Of a DNA stretch of 64,000 nt, positions 40,301 through 50,641 are shown one piece after another. The stretch comes from Citrobacter amalonaticus (GTDB taxonomy: Bacteria; Pseudomonadota; Gammaproteobacteria; Enterobacterales; Enterobacteriaceae). Position 1 is the first letter of the stretch; every line of letters begins with the position of its first letter. The position numbers and the translations under genes were made by a program. The notes under the pieces are model-generated. The model searched no databases. It was not told the DNA's origin and saw nothing but the letters and a program-made list of their open reading frames with translations. The stretch covers positions 1,178,001 to 1,242,000 of the forward strand of contig JARDVN010000001.1 in the NCBI GenBank assembly GCA_028994555.1, in the 5' to 3' direction.

Positions 40301-42628
40301 TTGACGACGCATCATTCAGTGTTAACCGCCGCCCACTGGGGTCCCATTCTTGTCGAGACGGACGGAGAAAAAGTGCTCTCTTCCCGGGGGGGCACTGCCC
40401 ACCTCGTATCCCAATTCACTGCAAAGCGCGGTTCGCGATCAAGTACACAGTCAAAGCCGGGTACGCTATCCGATGGTGCGTAAAGGGTTTCTGGCTTCGC
40501 CGGAACAACCGCAGGGTGTGCGCGGGCAGGATGAGTATGTGCGCGTAAGCTGGGACGAGGCGCTGGCGTTGATTCATGCACAGCATAAACGCATTCGCGA
40601 TACGTATGGTCCCGCCTCCATTTTTGCCGGTTCTTACGGCTGGCGTTCCAACGGTGTCCTGCACAAATCGGCGACGTTATTACAACGTTATATGGCGCTG
40701 GCAGGCGGCTATACCGGCCATCTGGGGGGATTACTCCACCGGTGCGGCGCAGGCCATCATGCCGTACGTGGTGGGCGGCAGTGAGGTTTACCAACAGCAA
40801 ACCAGCTGGCCGGTGATTCTGGAACACAGCGAGGTGGTGGTGTTGTGGAGCGCCAACCCGCTGAATACCCTGAAAATCGCCTGGAATGCGTCTGATGAAC
40901 AGGGGATCCCTTACTTTGATACGCTGCGCGAAAGCGGGAAACGGCTGATCTGTATTGATCCCATGCGATCGGAAACCGTTGATTTCTTTGGCGACAAAAT
41001 GGAATGGATTGCGCCGCACATGGGGACCGACGTGGCGCTGATGCTCGGCATCGCGCATACGCTGGTGGAAAATGGCTGGCATGACGAGGCGTTTCTTGCC
41101 CGCTGTACCACCGGCTATGAGATCTTTTCAGACTATCTGTTGGGCGTGAGCGACGGTATTGCCAAAACGGCAGAGTGGGCGGAGCCGATTTGCGGCGTTC
41201 CGGCGGCAAAAATCCGTGAACTGGCCGAGTTGTTCCATAAAAATACAACGATGTTGATGGCCGGCTGGGGAATGCAACGTCAGCAGTTTGGCGAACAAAA
41301 GCACTGGATGATTGTCACTCTGTCCGCCATGCTGGGACAGCCTGGCATACCTGGCGGTGGTTTTGGCCTTTCGTATCATTTTGCCAATGGTGGAAACCCG
41401 ACGCGCCGTTCTGCCGTACTGGCGTCAATGCAGGGCAGCCTGCAAGGCGGGACCGACGCGGTGGAGAAAATCCCGGTGGCGCGCATTGTTAAAGCGCTGG
41501 AAAACCCCGGCGCGCCGTATCAGCATAACGGTATGAACCGTCACTTCCCGGATATCCGCTTTATCTGGTGGGCGGGCGGGGCGAATTTTACCCATCACCA
41601 GGACACCAATCGTCTGATTCGCGCCTGGCAAAAACCGGAGCTGGTGGTGATTTCCGAATGCTTCTGGACCGCGGCGGCGAAGCACGCCGATATTGTGCTG
41701 CCTGCGACGACCTCCTTCGAGCGTAACGATCTCACCATGACCGGGGATTACAGTAACCAGCATCTGGTGCCCATGAAGCAGGTCGTGCCGCCGCAGTACG
41801 AAGCGCGCAATGATTTCGATGTTTTTGCCGCGCTGAGCGAGCGCTGGGAGCAGGGCGGTTATCAACGCTTTACCGAAGGGAAGAGCGAACTGGAATGGCT
41901 GGAAACGTTTTATACGATTGCCGGGCAGCGCGGAGCCAGCCAACAGGTGACGTTGCCGCCGTTTGCCGAATTCTGGGAAGCGAATCAACTGATTGAAATG
42001 CCCGAAAATCCGGCCAATGCGCAGTTTACCCGCTTTGCGGATTTTCGTCGTGACCCGGACGCCTATCCGCTGAAAACCGACAGCGGGAAGATCGAGATTT
42101 ACTCACAGCGAGTTGCCGGTTACGGCTATGCGGATTGCCCCGGACACCCGATGTGGCTGGAGCCGGATGAGTGGCACGGCAATGCAGAACCGGAGCAGCT
42201 ACAGATTGTGTCGGCGCATCCGGCGCATCGTCTGCACAGCCAGCTTAATTACAGCCACCTGCGTGAACGGTATGCGGTGGCGGACCGCGAGCCGGTGACG
42301 ATTCACCCGCAGGATGCACAGGCGCGCGGCATCCGGGAGGGTGATGTGGTACGCATCTGGAATCACCGTGGTCAGATCCTTGCAGGCGCCGTGGTCACTG
42401 ACGGTATCAAACCCGGCGTGATCTGCATTCATGAAGGGGCATGGCCGGACCTTGACCCTGCCGCGGGGGGGCATCTGTAAAAACGGCGCGGTAAACGTGC
42501 TGACCAAAGACCTGCCCAGTTCGCGTCTGGGGAACGGTTGCGCGGGCAATACCGCGCTGGCATGGCTGGAGAAATACAGCGGGCCAGCGCTTACGCTTAC
42601 TGCGTTTGATCCGCCCGCCAGCCCATAA
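40301..42628 (+). CDS. bisC: Biotin sulfoxide reductase BisC
   Basis: BisC is a cytoplasmic molybdopterin-guanine-dinucleotide enzyme of the DMSO/TMAO reductase family. It reduces biotin sulfoxide (and methionine-S-sulfoxide) and has no signal peptide. Motifs include [15 protein letters not shown] with the Mo-ligand Ser region and [10 protein letters not shown]. The repaired length is 774 aa (E. coli about 777). Three insertions break it: G7 at 40386-40392, G6 at 40724-40729 and G7 at 42465-42471. The start is placed at TTG 40301 ([14 protein letters not shown]), 8 nt after AGGAG at 40288-40292; no ATG fits. It overlaps convergent yiaC by 32 bp. Confidence 0.92.
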
Positions 42629-43038
42629 TCCAGGTGGGATGTTGGGTATCTTCCTGCCAGGCGCTGTCTTCAATCCGAAACCCCAGCGCGTGGTAGAAAT
42701 TCACCGCATTCTGGTTTTTTTTGATAGACCTCGAGGCTCAGCACGTCAAAACGCCGCTGAACATGCTGTACCAGCGCTTTCCCTATCCCGCTACGCAACG
42801 TGTCCGGGGCGACAAACAGCGCCCCTAAAAAGCGCTGTTCCATAACGCTGACAAATCCTTTCAGTGCCCCTTCTTCATCCCAGACCCAGGTTCTGGCGGC
42901 GGGCAGGTAAATATCACGCACAACCGCCTCGCTCTCGTACCAGTAACTTTCGGGGATGAAAGGGTGTGCACAGATGGTGCTTTCCAGCCATAGTGCCAGC
43001 AGTGGCTCCATGTCAGTGTGTCGAAACTCACGAATCAT
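42597..43038 (-). CDS. yiaC: GNAT-family acetyltransferase YiaC
   Basis: YiaC is a 146-aa GNAT acetyltransferase, reported in E. coli to be a protein lysine acetyltransferase. The acetyl-CoA loop is [11 protein letters not shown] and the C-terminal pattern [15 protein letters not shown] matches the family. The frame breaks at the T8 run 42715-42722; seven bases restore this motif and run on to a TAA at 42599-42597. The start is ATG 43038 ([12 protein letters not shown]), 10 bp inside the end of tag, so tag and yiaC are coupled. The 3' end overlaps bisC on the other strand. Confidence 0.88.
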
Positions 43039-43598
43039 TTTTATTTCCCGGATGACAGAAGCAGCCGGTGATATGGTCATTGACCAGTCCGCAGGCCTGC
43101 ATGAAGGAGTAGCAAATGGTCGTGCCGACGAATTTAAATCCCCCGTTTTTTTAACGCTTTCGACAGGGCGTCGGAGGCCGGCGTGGAGGTCGGGATTTCG
43201 CCCAACACGGCGGCGCGGGTGATTTGCGGCTGGTTATCCACGAATGACCAGACGAAGTCGGCAAACGGTTCGCCGTTTTGCTCCATCGCCAGATATGCCC
43301 GGGCATTACCGATGATGGCCTGTATTTTCCCCCGATGGCGGATGATACCGGCATCAAGCAGCAATCTTTCCACATCGTCTTCCTGCATGGCTGCCACGCG
43401 GACGGGATCGAACTGGTGGAAGTTTTTACGATAATTGTCGCGTTTTTTAAGGACGGTAATCCATGAAAGACCGGCCTGCTGACCTTCCAGGCAGATCATT
43501 TCGAACAGTTTTTTTCCGTCGTGCTCGGGCACGCCCCACTCGGCATCATGGTAGGCAATATAAAGCGGGTCCTGACTGACCCAGCCGCAATGTTCCAT
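43028..43598 (-). CDS. tag: 3-methyladenine DNA glycosylase I Tag
   Basis: Tag removes 3-methyladenine from alkylated DNA. It is a helix-hairpin-helix-superfamily glycosylase of 189 aa after repair, with a zinc site from Cys4, His17 (CGWVSQDPLYIAYHD) and C-terminal His/Cys residues. The repaired C-terminus has YSFMQACGLVNDH and a C-x-C-H pattern (GCFCHPG). The frame breaks at the C5 run 43140-43144; four bases give KRGFKFVGTTICYSF and a TGA stop at 43030-43028. As read, the gene would lose its zinc ligands. ATG 43598 (MEHCGWVSQD) is the family start. Confidence 0.9.
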
Positions 43599-43755
43599 AC
43601 TTTCCCTCGCTGTTAGACTTGCCATAAAAATATCGTTCCGGGCGCCTTGACGCGCCAGCGAAAAAGACAATATTTAATACAGGGCTTTCGCCTGTCATCC
43701 TTAATTACAATGACAATAATATCGCCGATTTCGGCTCTCTTCTGGAGTCGCATTG

Positions 43756-44458
43756 ATGATGATAAAAAAACGCAGTGGTCGCCGGGATATTATTCTCCTG
43801 GCGAGCGTAGTGGTCTGTTCGCTTTACATCAACACAGCCTACGCCTGGCAGCAAGAATATATCGTTGATAACACGCCTGGATATACGACTGAACGCTATA
43901 CATGGGACAGCGATCACCAACCACGTTATGACGACATTCTGGCTGAACGTATCAGGACGACACAAAGTGTGCCGGGGCTGGCGGTGAATCTTGAACAGGC
44001 TTCGCCGACGGAGGCGACCAGTGGCATGAGCATGGGCTGGAATTTCCCTGTTTCGGGCGATGTCACGACCGGCCCTGTTGCGGCGTTGCATTACGATGGC
44101 ACTTCCCCCCTCCATGTACAACGAATTTGGCGACAGTGTGAGCAGTCCGTCATCCGACCCGTTATGGCATGCCAGCATCAGTACGCTGGGCTGGCGGGTG
44201 AATTCGCAATTTGGCGATCTGCGACCGTGGGCGCAAATCAGCTACAACCAGCAGTTTGGCGAAAATATCTGGAAGGCGCAGTCGGGACTCAGTCGAATGA
44301 CGGCGACCACGCAGGACAGTAACTGGCTGGACGTGACCGTAGGCGCAGATGTACTGCTCAATCAGCACATGGCAGCCTATGCTGCGCTCTCACAGGCGGA
44401 AAATACGACCAACAACACTGACTATCTTTATACGATGGGGGTAAGCGCCAGGTTTTAA
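43756..44458 (+). CDS. yhjY: Autotransporter beta-domain protein YhjY
   Basis: YhjY is an outer-membrane protein of 233 aa with a signal peptide (LLASVVVCSLYINTAYA). Its body corresponds to an autotransporter beta-barrel fragment of the EstA type, ending in YTMGVSARF with terminal Phe. It has no passenger domain. The frame breaks at the C6 run 44105-44110; five C gives HYDGTSPSMYNEFGDS. Tandem start codons (TTG 43753, ATG 43756, ATG 43759) make the start uncertain by one or two residues. The function is unknown. Confidence 0.85.
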
Positions 44459-44575
44459 CCAGCTATTTACAATTTGAACGCACTGATAACAGTATCTGTG
44501 GCGATAGTACGCACTAACTCACGGGGTAAAAATTCATTCAATGAATATTTGTCTCGTCATTCATTCCGCATTCCA

Positions 44576-44606
44576 GGCATTTCATTCCGTTCTGATGGCA
44601 CTTCAT
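44576..44606 (+). promoter_or_regulatory. YpdB-type direct repeat upstream of yhjX
   Basis: GGCATTTCAT (44576-44585), an 11-bp spacer, then GGCACTTCAT (44597-44606). In E. coli the response regulator YpdB binds GGCATTTCAT-N11-GGCATTTCAT and activates yhjX in response to extracellular pyruvate. The repeat is conserved with one mismatch, 83 bp upstream of the yhjX start. Confidence 0.85.
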
Positions 44607-44688
44607 GCCGTTTTTTCCCTGCATAAAATGCATTTCGTTATGGTTGTCGGCAGAGAATTTCCCCTTTTGCTTATGCAGGAAGACTGCC

Positions 44689-45891
44689 ATGAAAACCGCA
44701 TCGTATCAGCGCACCCGTTGGTTGACCCTCATCGGTACTATCATTACGCAATTTGCCTTAGGTTCTGTGTATACCTGGAGCCTGTTCAATGGCGTACTTT
44801 CCGAGAAATTAGGCGAGCCCGTCAGCCAGGTGGCTTTTTCCTTCGGCCTGTTGAGCTTAGGCCTGGCGATCTCCTCTTCTGTCGCCGGAAAGCTACAGGA
44901 ACGTTTTGGCGTGAAACGCGTCACCATGGCGTCCGGTATTCTGCTCGGGCTGGGGTTCTTCCTGACTGCACACTCCAGTAATCTGATGATGCTGTGGCTG
45001 AGCGCGGGCGTGCTGGTGGGCCTGGCCGATGGCGCGGGCTATCTGTTAACGCTGTCTAATTGCGTGAAGTGGTTCCCGGAGCGTAAAGGGTTGATCTCCG
45101 CCTTTGCCATTGGCTCTTATGGCCTGGGAAGCCTGGGTTTCAAATTTATCGACAGCCAACTTCTGGCGACCGTCGGTCTGGAAAACACCTTTGTGATTTG
45201 GGGCGCGATTGTGCTGGTGATGATCGTCTTCGGCTCTACGCTGATGAAAGATGCACCCAATCAGGAAGTCAACACGCAAAATGGCGTGGTAGAAAATGAC
45301 TACACCCTGGCGCAGTCTATGCGTAAACCGCAATACTGGATGCTGGCGGTGATGTTCCTTACGGCGTGCATGAGCGGGCTGTATGTGATTGGTGTGGCGA
45401 AAGATATCGCCCAGGGGCTGGCGCATATGGACGTGGCGTCGGCGGCTAACGCAGTGACGGTGATTTCTATCGCAAACCTCTCCGGGCGTCTGGTGCTGGG
45501 AATTCTGTCCGACAAAATTGCCCGTATCCGTGTGATCACCATTGGTCAGGTGGTGTCGCTGGTAGGAATGGCCGCACTACTGTTTGCGCCACTGAATGCG
45601 CTGACTTTCTTTGCTGCCATTGCCTGCATCGCTTTTAACTTTGGCGGGACGATCACCGTCTTCCCGTCACTGGTCAGCGAGTTCTTCGGTCTGAATAATC
45701 TGGCGAAAAACTACGGTGTGATTTATCTCGGCTTTGGAATTGGCAGCATTTGCGGTTCGATTATTGCGTCGCTGTTCGGCGGGTTCTACGTGACCTTCTG
45801 CGTTATCTTCGCACTGTTGATTCTTTCGCTGGCGCTCTCTACTACCATTCGTCAGCCAACACGTGAAGCACTGGAAATGGCACACGCCTGA
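44689..45891 (+). CDS. yhjX: MFS transporter YhjX
   Basis: YhjX is a 12-helix permease of the oxalate:formate antiporter (OFA) family, 400 aa. Motifs include LGSVYTWSLFNGVLSEKLG in helix 1 and GKLQERFGVKRVTM in loop 2-3. In E. coli it is the only strong target of YpdAB and is linked to pyruvate. The ATG at 44689 (MKTASYQRTRWLTL) follows AGGA; an upstream in-frame ATG at 44605 lies inside the YpdB site and is rejected. The frame is intact; a strong terminator follows. Confidence 0.92.
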   Translation: MKTASYQRTRWLTLIGTIITQFALGSVYTWSLFNGVLSEKLGEPVSQVAFSFGLLSLGLAISSSVAGKLQERFGVKRVTMASGILLGLGFFLTAHSSNLMMLWLSAGVLVGLADGAGYLLTLSNCVKWFPERKGLISAFAIGSYGLGSLGFKFIDSQLLATVGLENTFVIWGAIVLVMIVFGSTLMKDAPNQEVNTQNGVVENDYTLAQSMRKPQYWMLAVMFLTACMSGLYVIGVAKDIAQGLAHMDVASAANAVTVISIANLSGRLVLGILSDKIARIRVITIGQVVSLVGMAALLFAPLNALTFFAAIACIAFNFGGTITVFPSLVSEFFGLNNLAKNYGVIYLGFGIGSICGSIIASLFGGFYVTFCVIFALLILSLALSTTIRQPTREALEMAHA

Positions 45892-45912
45892 TATCCGGTA
45901 AAATTTTCTACA

Positions 45913-45940
45913 GGCCAGCCGATGAGCTGGCCTTTTTTTT
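45913..45940 (+). terminator. Rho-independent terminator of yhjX
   Basis: GGCCAGC (45913-45919) and GCTGGCC (45926-45932) pair around a 6-nt loop and are followed by eight T. Confidence 0.9.
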
Positions 45941-46154
45941 GTTATATCTGCTGTGAATAGTCTGCTTTCAAACTTGATTTTTTGTAAATATCTCTTTCGA
46001 TCACATTCTCTGTTGCCACTTTCTTTGCAGCTTGTGGTCTACTTAGCCGCGCGTGTCGATTTTACTATTTGACTACCTTCGCATTTTCACCTGCCCGGCG
46101 GATGTCGCCGTTGCGCAGGCGGTGTTAACCCCTCGATTTCCAGGGCTTGCTTGC

Positions 46155-47847
46155 ATGAAATACATTACGTCGATGTCGCAGCAAAAGCTGAGTTTTTTGC
46201 TCGCGATCTATATCGGTCTGTTTATGAATGGTGCGGTTTACCTCCGTCGGTTTGACGGTTACGCGCAAAATTTTACCGTCTGGAATGGAATCGCTGCGGT
46301 GGTTGAACTGGCTGGCACGGTGCTGGCAACGTTTTTCTTTTTACGTCTCCTGTCACTGTTCGGCAGAGCAGTATGGCGTGTTCTGGCTTCGTTACTGGTG
46401 CTGATTTCAGCGGGCGCAAGCTATTACATGACCTTTATGAACGTGATGATCGGATACGGTATCGTCGCCTCGGTCATGACCACCGACATCGACCTCTCCA
46501 AAGAGGTGGTCGGCTGGACGTTTGTTCTCTGGCTGGTCGCGGTGAGTATAATCCCGCTGATCTTTATCTGGTTTAACCGCTCGACGGATACCTTCTGGCG
46601 TCAACTCTGTACGCCAAAAGTGCGCTGGCGCAGCGCGCTGATTGTATTGATGGCAGGCCTGCTGGTGTGGGTGCCGATTCGCCTTCTTGAGATGCATCAG
46701 AAGCGTGCCGATCGTCTTGCCGGCGTCGACATGCCGAGCTACGGCGGCGTTCTGGCGAACTCTTATCTGCCGTCAAACTGGCTGTCTGCACTGGGCCTGT
46801 ATGCCTGGGCTCAGGTGGATGAATCGTCTGATAACAAATCGCTCCTCAACCCGGCGAAAAAATTCACTTATACCCCGACGCAAAATCTGGATGACACTTA
46901 CGTGATTTTCATTATTGGTGAAACCACGCGCTGGGACCATATGGGAATGTTGGGCTATGAGCGTGACACCACGCCGAAGCTCGCCAAAGAGAAGAACCTG
47001 GTGATGTATCGTGGTTATTCCTGCGATACCGCGACCAAACTGTCGCTGCGCTGCATGTTCGTTCGTCAGGGCGGGGCCGAGGACAACCCGCAGCGGACAC
47101 TGAAAGAACAGAACGTTTTCGCGGTGCTCAAGCAGTTAGGCTTTAGTTCCGATCTCTACGCAATGCAGAGTGAGATGTGGTTCTACAGCAACACAATGGC
47201 TGACAACATTGCCTATCGTGAGCAAATTGCCGCCGAGCCGCGTAACCGGGGGGAAAGCGGTGGACGACATGTTGCTGGCCAATGAGGTTGACCGTTCGCT
47301 GCAGGAAAATCCGCAGGGTAAGCATTTGATTGTGCTGCACACCAAAGGGTCTCACTACAACTATACCCAGCGTTACCCGCGTGAGTTTGCCCAGTGGAAA
47401 CCCGAATGCTACGCCATCGATCGTAAGTGTCCGAAAGACCTGATGATTAATTCGTACGATAACTCGATTACCTACGTCGACCATTTTATCGATACGGTGA
47501 TTGATAAGGTGCGCGATAAGAAGGCGATTGTGTTCTACGCTGCCGACCACGGTGAGTCAATCAATGAGCGTGAGCACCTGCACGGTACGCCGCGTAAGAT
47601 GGCACCCCCGGAGCAGTTCCGCGTGCCAATGATGGTCTGGATGTCGGATAAATACCTGGAGAACCCGGCCAACGCCCAGGCGTTCGCGCACCTGAAGAAA
47701 GAAGCGGAAATGAAGGTGCCGCGCCGTCATGTGGAGCTGTACGACACCATCATGGGTTGTCTCGGTTATTCTTCGCCAGATGGCGGAATTAATGAGAACA
47801 ACAACTGGTGTCATATCCCTGACGGACAGAAAAGCGTCGCGCAGTAA
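46155..47847 (+). CDS. eptB: Kdo phosphoethanolamine transferase EptB
   Basis: EptB adds phosphoethanolamine to the outer Kdo of LPS. It is an inner-membrane protein with about five N-terminal helices and a periplasmic alkaline-phosphatase-fold domain: [28 protein letters not shown] with the nucleophilic Thr, and [18 protein letters not shown] with metal ligands. The repaired length is 563 aa, as in E. coli. The frame breaks at the G6 run 47248-47253; five G gives [16 protein letters not shown] 46155 has no good Shine-Dalgarno; E. coli eptB mRNA is repressed by the sRNA MgrR near the start. Confidence 0.93.
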
Positions 47848-47938
47848 GCGGGCTGACGACTTTCTCGCCGATCAAAGGGCATTTTGATACTAAGGGATTG
47901 ACGGGCGCGCACCTGCGCAGTAAGATGCGCCCCGCATT

Positions 47939-48015
<77 letters not shown>

Positions 48016-48020
48016 AATTT

Positions 48021-48050
48021 AAAACCCTGCTCAACGAGCAGGGTTTTTTT
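48021..48050 (+). terminator. Terminator of the tRNA-Pro gene (copy 1)
   Basis: AAAACCCTGCT (48021-48031) / AGCAGGGTTTT (48037-48047) with a CAACG loop and a T run. It follows the tRNA CCA end by 5 bp and is repeated 168 bp further on. Confidence 0.9.
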
Positions 48051-48055
48051 GCATT

Positions 48056-48165
48056 CAGCGCCTGAGAGGATGAGAACCTCCGGGGGGTAAGAGGTTCGAC
48101 CCGAGCGAAGCGAGAGAACGTTGCGACAGCAACGGCCCGCAGGGCGAGCCACGACGTGGCGAGTC
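48056..48165 (+). other. Structured spacer between duplicated tRNA 3' ends
   Basis: This 110-bp spacer can fold extensively. An outer stem AGAGGATGA (48065-48073) pairs with TCATCCTCT (48164-48172). Inside are GAACCTC/GAGGTTC (48074-48080/48091-48097), CGTTGC-GACA-GCAACG (48119-48134), GCCC-GCA-GGGC (48135-48145) and GCCAC-GAC-GTGGC (48148-48160). The closing stem uses bases of the repeated tRNA 3' end. The CCTC/GAGG motifs echo the T-arm. The function is unknown. Confidence 0.6.
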
Positions 48166-48224
48166 ATCCTCTATCACCGACCAAATTTAAAACCCTGCTC
48201 AACGAGCAGGGTTTTTTTTGCATT
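48166..48224 (+). repeat. Repeat of tRNA-Pro 3' end plus terminator (copy 2)
   Basis: This block copies 47998-48055: the last 18 nt of the tRNA (ATCCTCTATCACCGACCA), the AAATTT linker and the whole terminator hairpin, ending GCATT. The only difference is one extra T in the terminator T run. The two copies are 168 bp apart. It resembles an attachment-site duplication or a tRNA-3'-end repeat of the rtT kind. Confidence 0.85.
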
Positions 48225-48225
48225 T

Positions 48226-48312
48226 GTAGGCCTGATAAGCGAAGCGTCATCAGGCATTCGGTGCACAATAGCGGGCATTGCCGGATGGCGGCATACGCCT
48301 TATCCGGCCTAC
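48226..48312. repeat. BIME: two REP units upstream of dppA
   Basis: GTAGGCCTGATAAGCG...ATCAGGCA (48226-48256) and TGCCGGATGGCGG...TATCCGGCCTAC (48279-48312) are facing REP units. Confidence 0.85.
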
Positions 48313-48871
48313 GGAACATCAACAAAAAAGTGCGCATCACTTCTCACTATCTGTTAACGATTTTGTGACATTTTCCATTGTCTTTTTTTTATCTATGCAT
48401 AAATCTTTTTTTTGCGTTACTTATGGCTGGCGCTAGCATTTTCCGCTGTGCGTTTTAACGTTCGTGGGATTTATCGCTCAGATATGCAGCATTTCGTCAG
48501 AAATTTTACCTATTCCGCACGTTTGTTAATCACTAATTGTTGCGAAATATTAAGGTGTTTATTCTGGCATTCAGGGCGTAGCATAAATTTCTCTGCTGAA
48601 AATACCCGTCTGAAGTTTTTTTAATCTTTGTTTGCGAATTCTCACCGTTGTTGTAAATCATGGTTGCCTGTATTGACGTTTTCACATTCTGTTGACAGAT
48701 TGTAGGGCATGAGGGGCATTTCATGGAGAATCCGCGCTGCAACTCAGTCGTTTATGTGAACGGAATCCCCACCTCTTAACGCCGACCCGGCCGGTTAAAA
48801 AAGAAAAAAGGCCAGGCGGTGCAAACCCACTGCAAAGGGTAAAACAACAACATCACATTTGGAGCAGAAGA
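48313..48871 (+). promoter_or_regulatory. dppA upstream region and 5' leader
   Basis: This 559-bp region has no gene. It is AT-rich at 48370-48620 and holds the dpp promoter(s). Just before dppA, ACAACAACATCACATTTGGAGCAGAAG (48845-48871, shown in part as ACAACATCAC then TTTGGAGC) contains the Shine-Dalgarno and the CA-rich stretch that the sRNA GcvB pairs with in E. coli and Salmonella dppA. Confidence 0.6.
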
Positions 48872-50480
48872 ATGAGTATTTCCTTGAAGAAGTCAGGGAT
48901 GCTGAAGCTTGGTCTGAGCCTTGTGGCTATGACTGTCGCAGCAAGTGTACAAGCTAAAACTCTGGTTTATTGTTCAGAAGGTTCACCTGAAGGGTTCAAC
49001 CCGCAGCTGTTTACCTCTGGCACAACCTATGACGCCAGCTCAGTACCTATCTATAACCGTCTGGTGGAATTTAAAACCGGGACGACGGAAGTGATTCCGG
49101 GCCTCGCTGAGAAGTGGGAAATCAGTGAAGATGGTAAAACCTACACCTTCCACCTGCGTCAGGGCGTGAAGTGGCAGGACAATAAAGAATTTAAACCGAC
49201 GCGCGATTTGAACGCCGATGACGTGGTGTTCTCTTTCGATCGTCAGAAAAATGCGCAAAACCCGTACCATAAAGTTTCTGGCGGCAGCTATGAATACTTT
49301 GAAGGCATGGGCCTGCAGGACCTGATCAGTGAAGTGAAGAAAGTGGACGATAATACCGTTCAATTCGTGCTGACGCGTCCGGAAGCGCCATTCCTTGCCG
49401 ACCTGGCGATGGACTTCGCCTCTATTCTTTCTAAAGAATATGCTGACAACATGCTGAAAGCCGGTACGCCGGAAAAAGTGGATCTGAACCCAATCGGTAC
49501 CGGTCCGTTCCAGTTGCAGCAGTATCAGAAAGACTCCCGTATTCTCTACAAAGCGTTCGAAGGTTACTGGGGTACCAAGCCGCAGATCGACCGTCTGGTT
49601 TTCTCCATCACGCCTGACGCGTCCGTGCGTTACGCCAAACTGCAGAAGAACGAATGCCAGGTGATGCCGTATCCGAACCCGGCTGATATCGCGCGCATGA
49701 AGCAGGACAAAAACATCAACCTGCTGGAGCAGGCGGGTCTGAACGTCGGCTACCTCTCTTTCAATACCGAGAAGAAACCGTTTGATGACGTCAAAGTGCG
49801 TCAGGCGCTGACCTACGCGGTAAACAAAGACGCGATTATCAAAGCCGTTTACCAGGGCGCTGGCGTTGCAGCCAAAAAACCTGATCCCGCCAACTATGTG
49901 GGGCTATAACGACGACGTTAAGGACTACACCTACGATCCTGAGAAAGCGAAAGCCCTGCTGAAAGAAGCCGGCCAGGATAAAGGCTTTACCGTTGAGCTG
50001 TGGGCAATGCCAGTACAGCGTCCGTACAACCCGAACGCTCGCCGTATGGCCGAGATGGTTCAGGCTGACTGGGCGAAGATTGGCGTTCAGGCCAAGATTG
50101 TGACCTACGAGTGGGGCGAGTATCTGAAACGCGCCAAGGCGGGTGAACACCAGGCCGTTATGATGGGCTGGACCGGCGACAATGGGGATCCGGATAACTT
50201 CTTCGCCACCCTGTTCAGCTGCGCGGCGGCAAAAGACGGTTCCAACTACTCTCGCTGGTGCTACAAGCCGTTTGAAGATCTGATTCAACCGGCGCGTGCG
50301 ACCGACGATCACAACAAGCGTATTGAACTCTACAAACAGGCTCAGGTCGTGATGCACGACCAGGCTCCGGCGCTGATCGTGGCTCACTCCACCGTGTACG
50401 AGCCAGTGCGTAAAGAAGTCAAAGGCTATGTGGTTGATCCGTTAGGTAAACACCACTTCGAAAACGTCTCAGTCGAATAA
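48872..50480 (+). CDS. dppA: Dipeptide/heme-binding periplasmic protein DppA
   Basis: DppA captures dipeptides (and heme in E. coli) in the periplasm for DppBCDF. It has a signal peptide (LKLGLSLVAMTVAASVQA). The SBP_bac_5 fold includes YCSEGSPEGFNPQLF and LAEKWEISEDGKTYTFHLRQ over two strands. The repaired length is 535 aa, as in E. coli. The frame breaks at the A6 run 49874-49879; five A gives GVAAKNLIPPTMWGYNDD. ATG 48872 follows TTTGGAGCAGAAGA. It is first gene of dppABCDF, followed by a 161-bp gap with a leader-like sequence before dppB. Confidence 0.95.
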
Positions 50481-50641
50481 TTAAAAGCAACACCAGGTGA
50501 GCGCTACGCACCGTTAAGTCGGTTCGCGTAGCGCCACCCGGCAGTAATGCTTTATCCCCTTCTCATTGAGGAGGGGATAAGATTTGTGAGCAATACAGAT
50601 TCACGGTTCCAGGCCGTGGGTCATTAGAGAGAATCCGGGTT

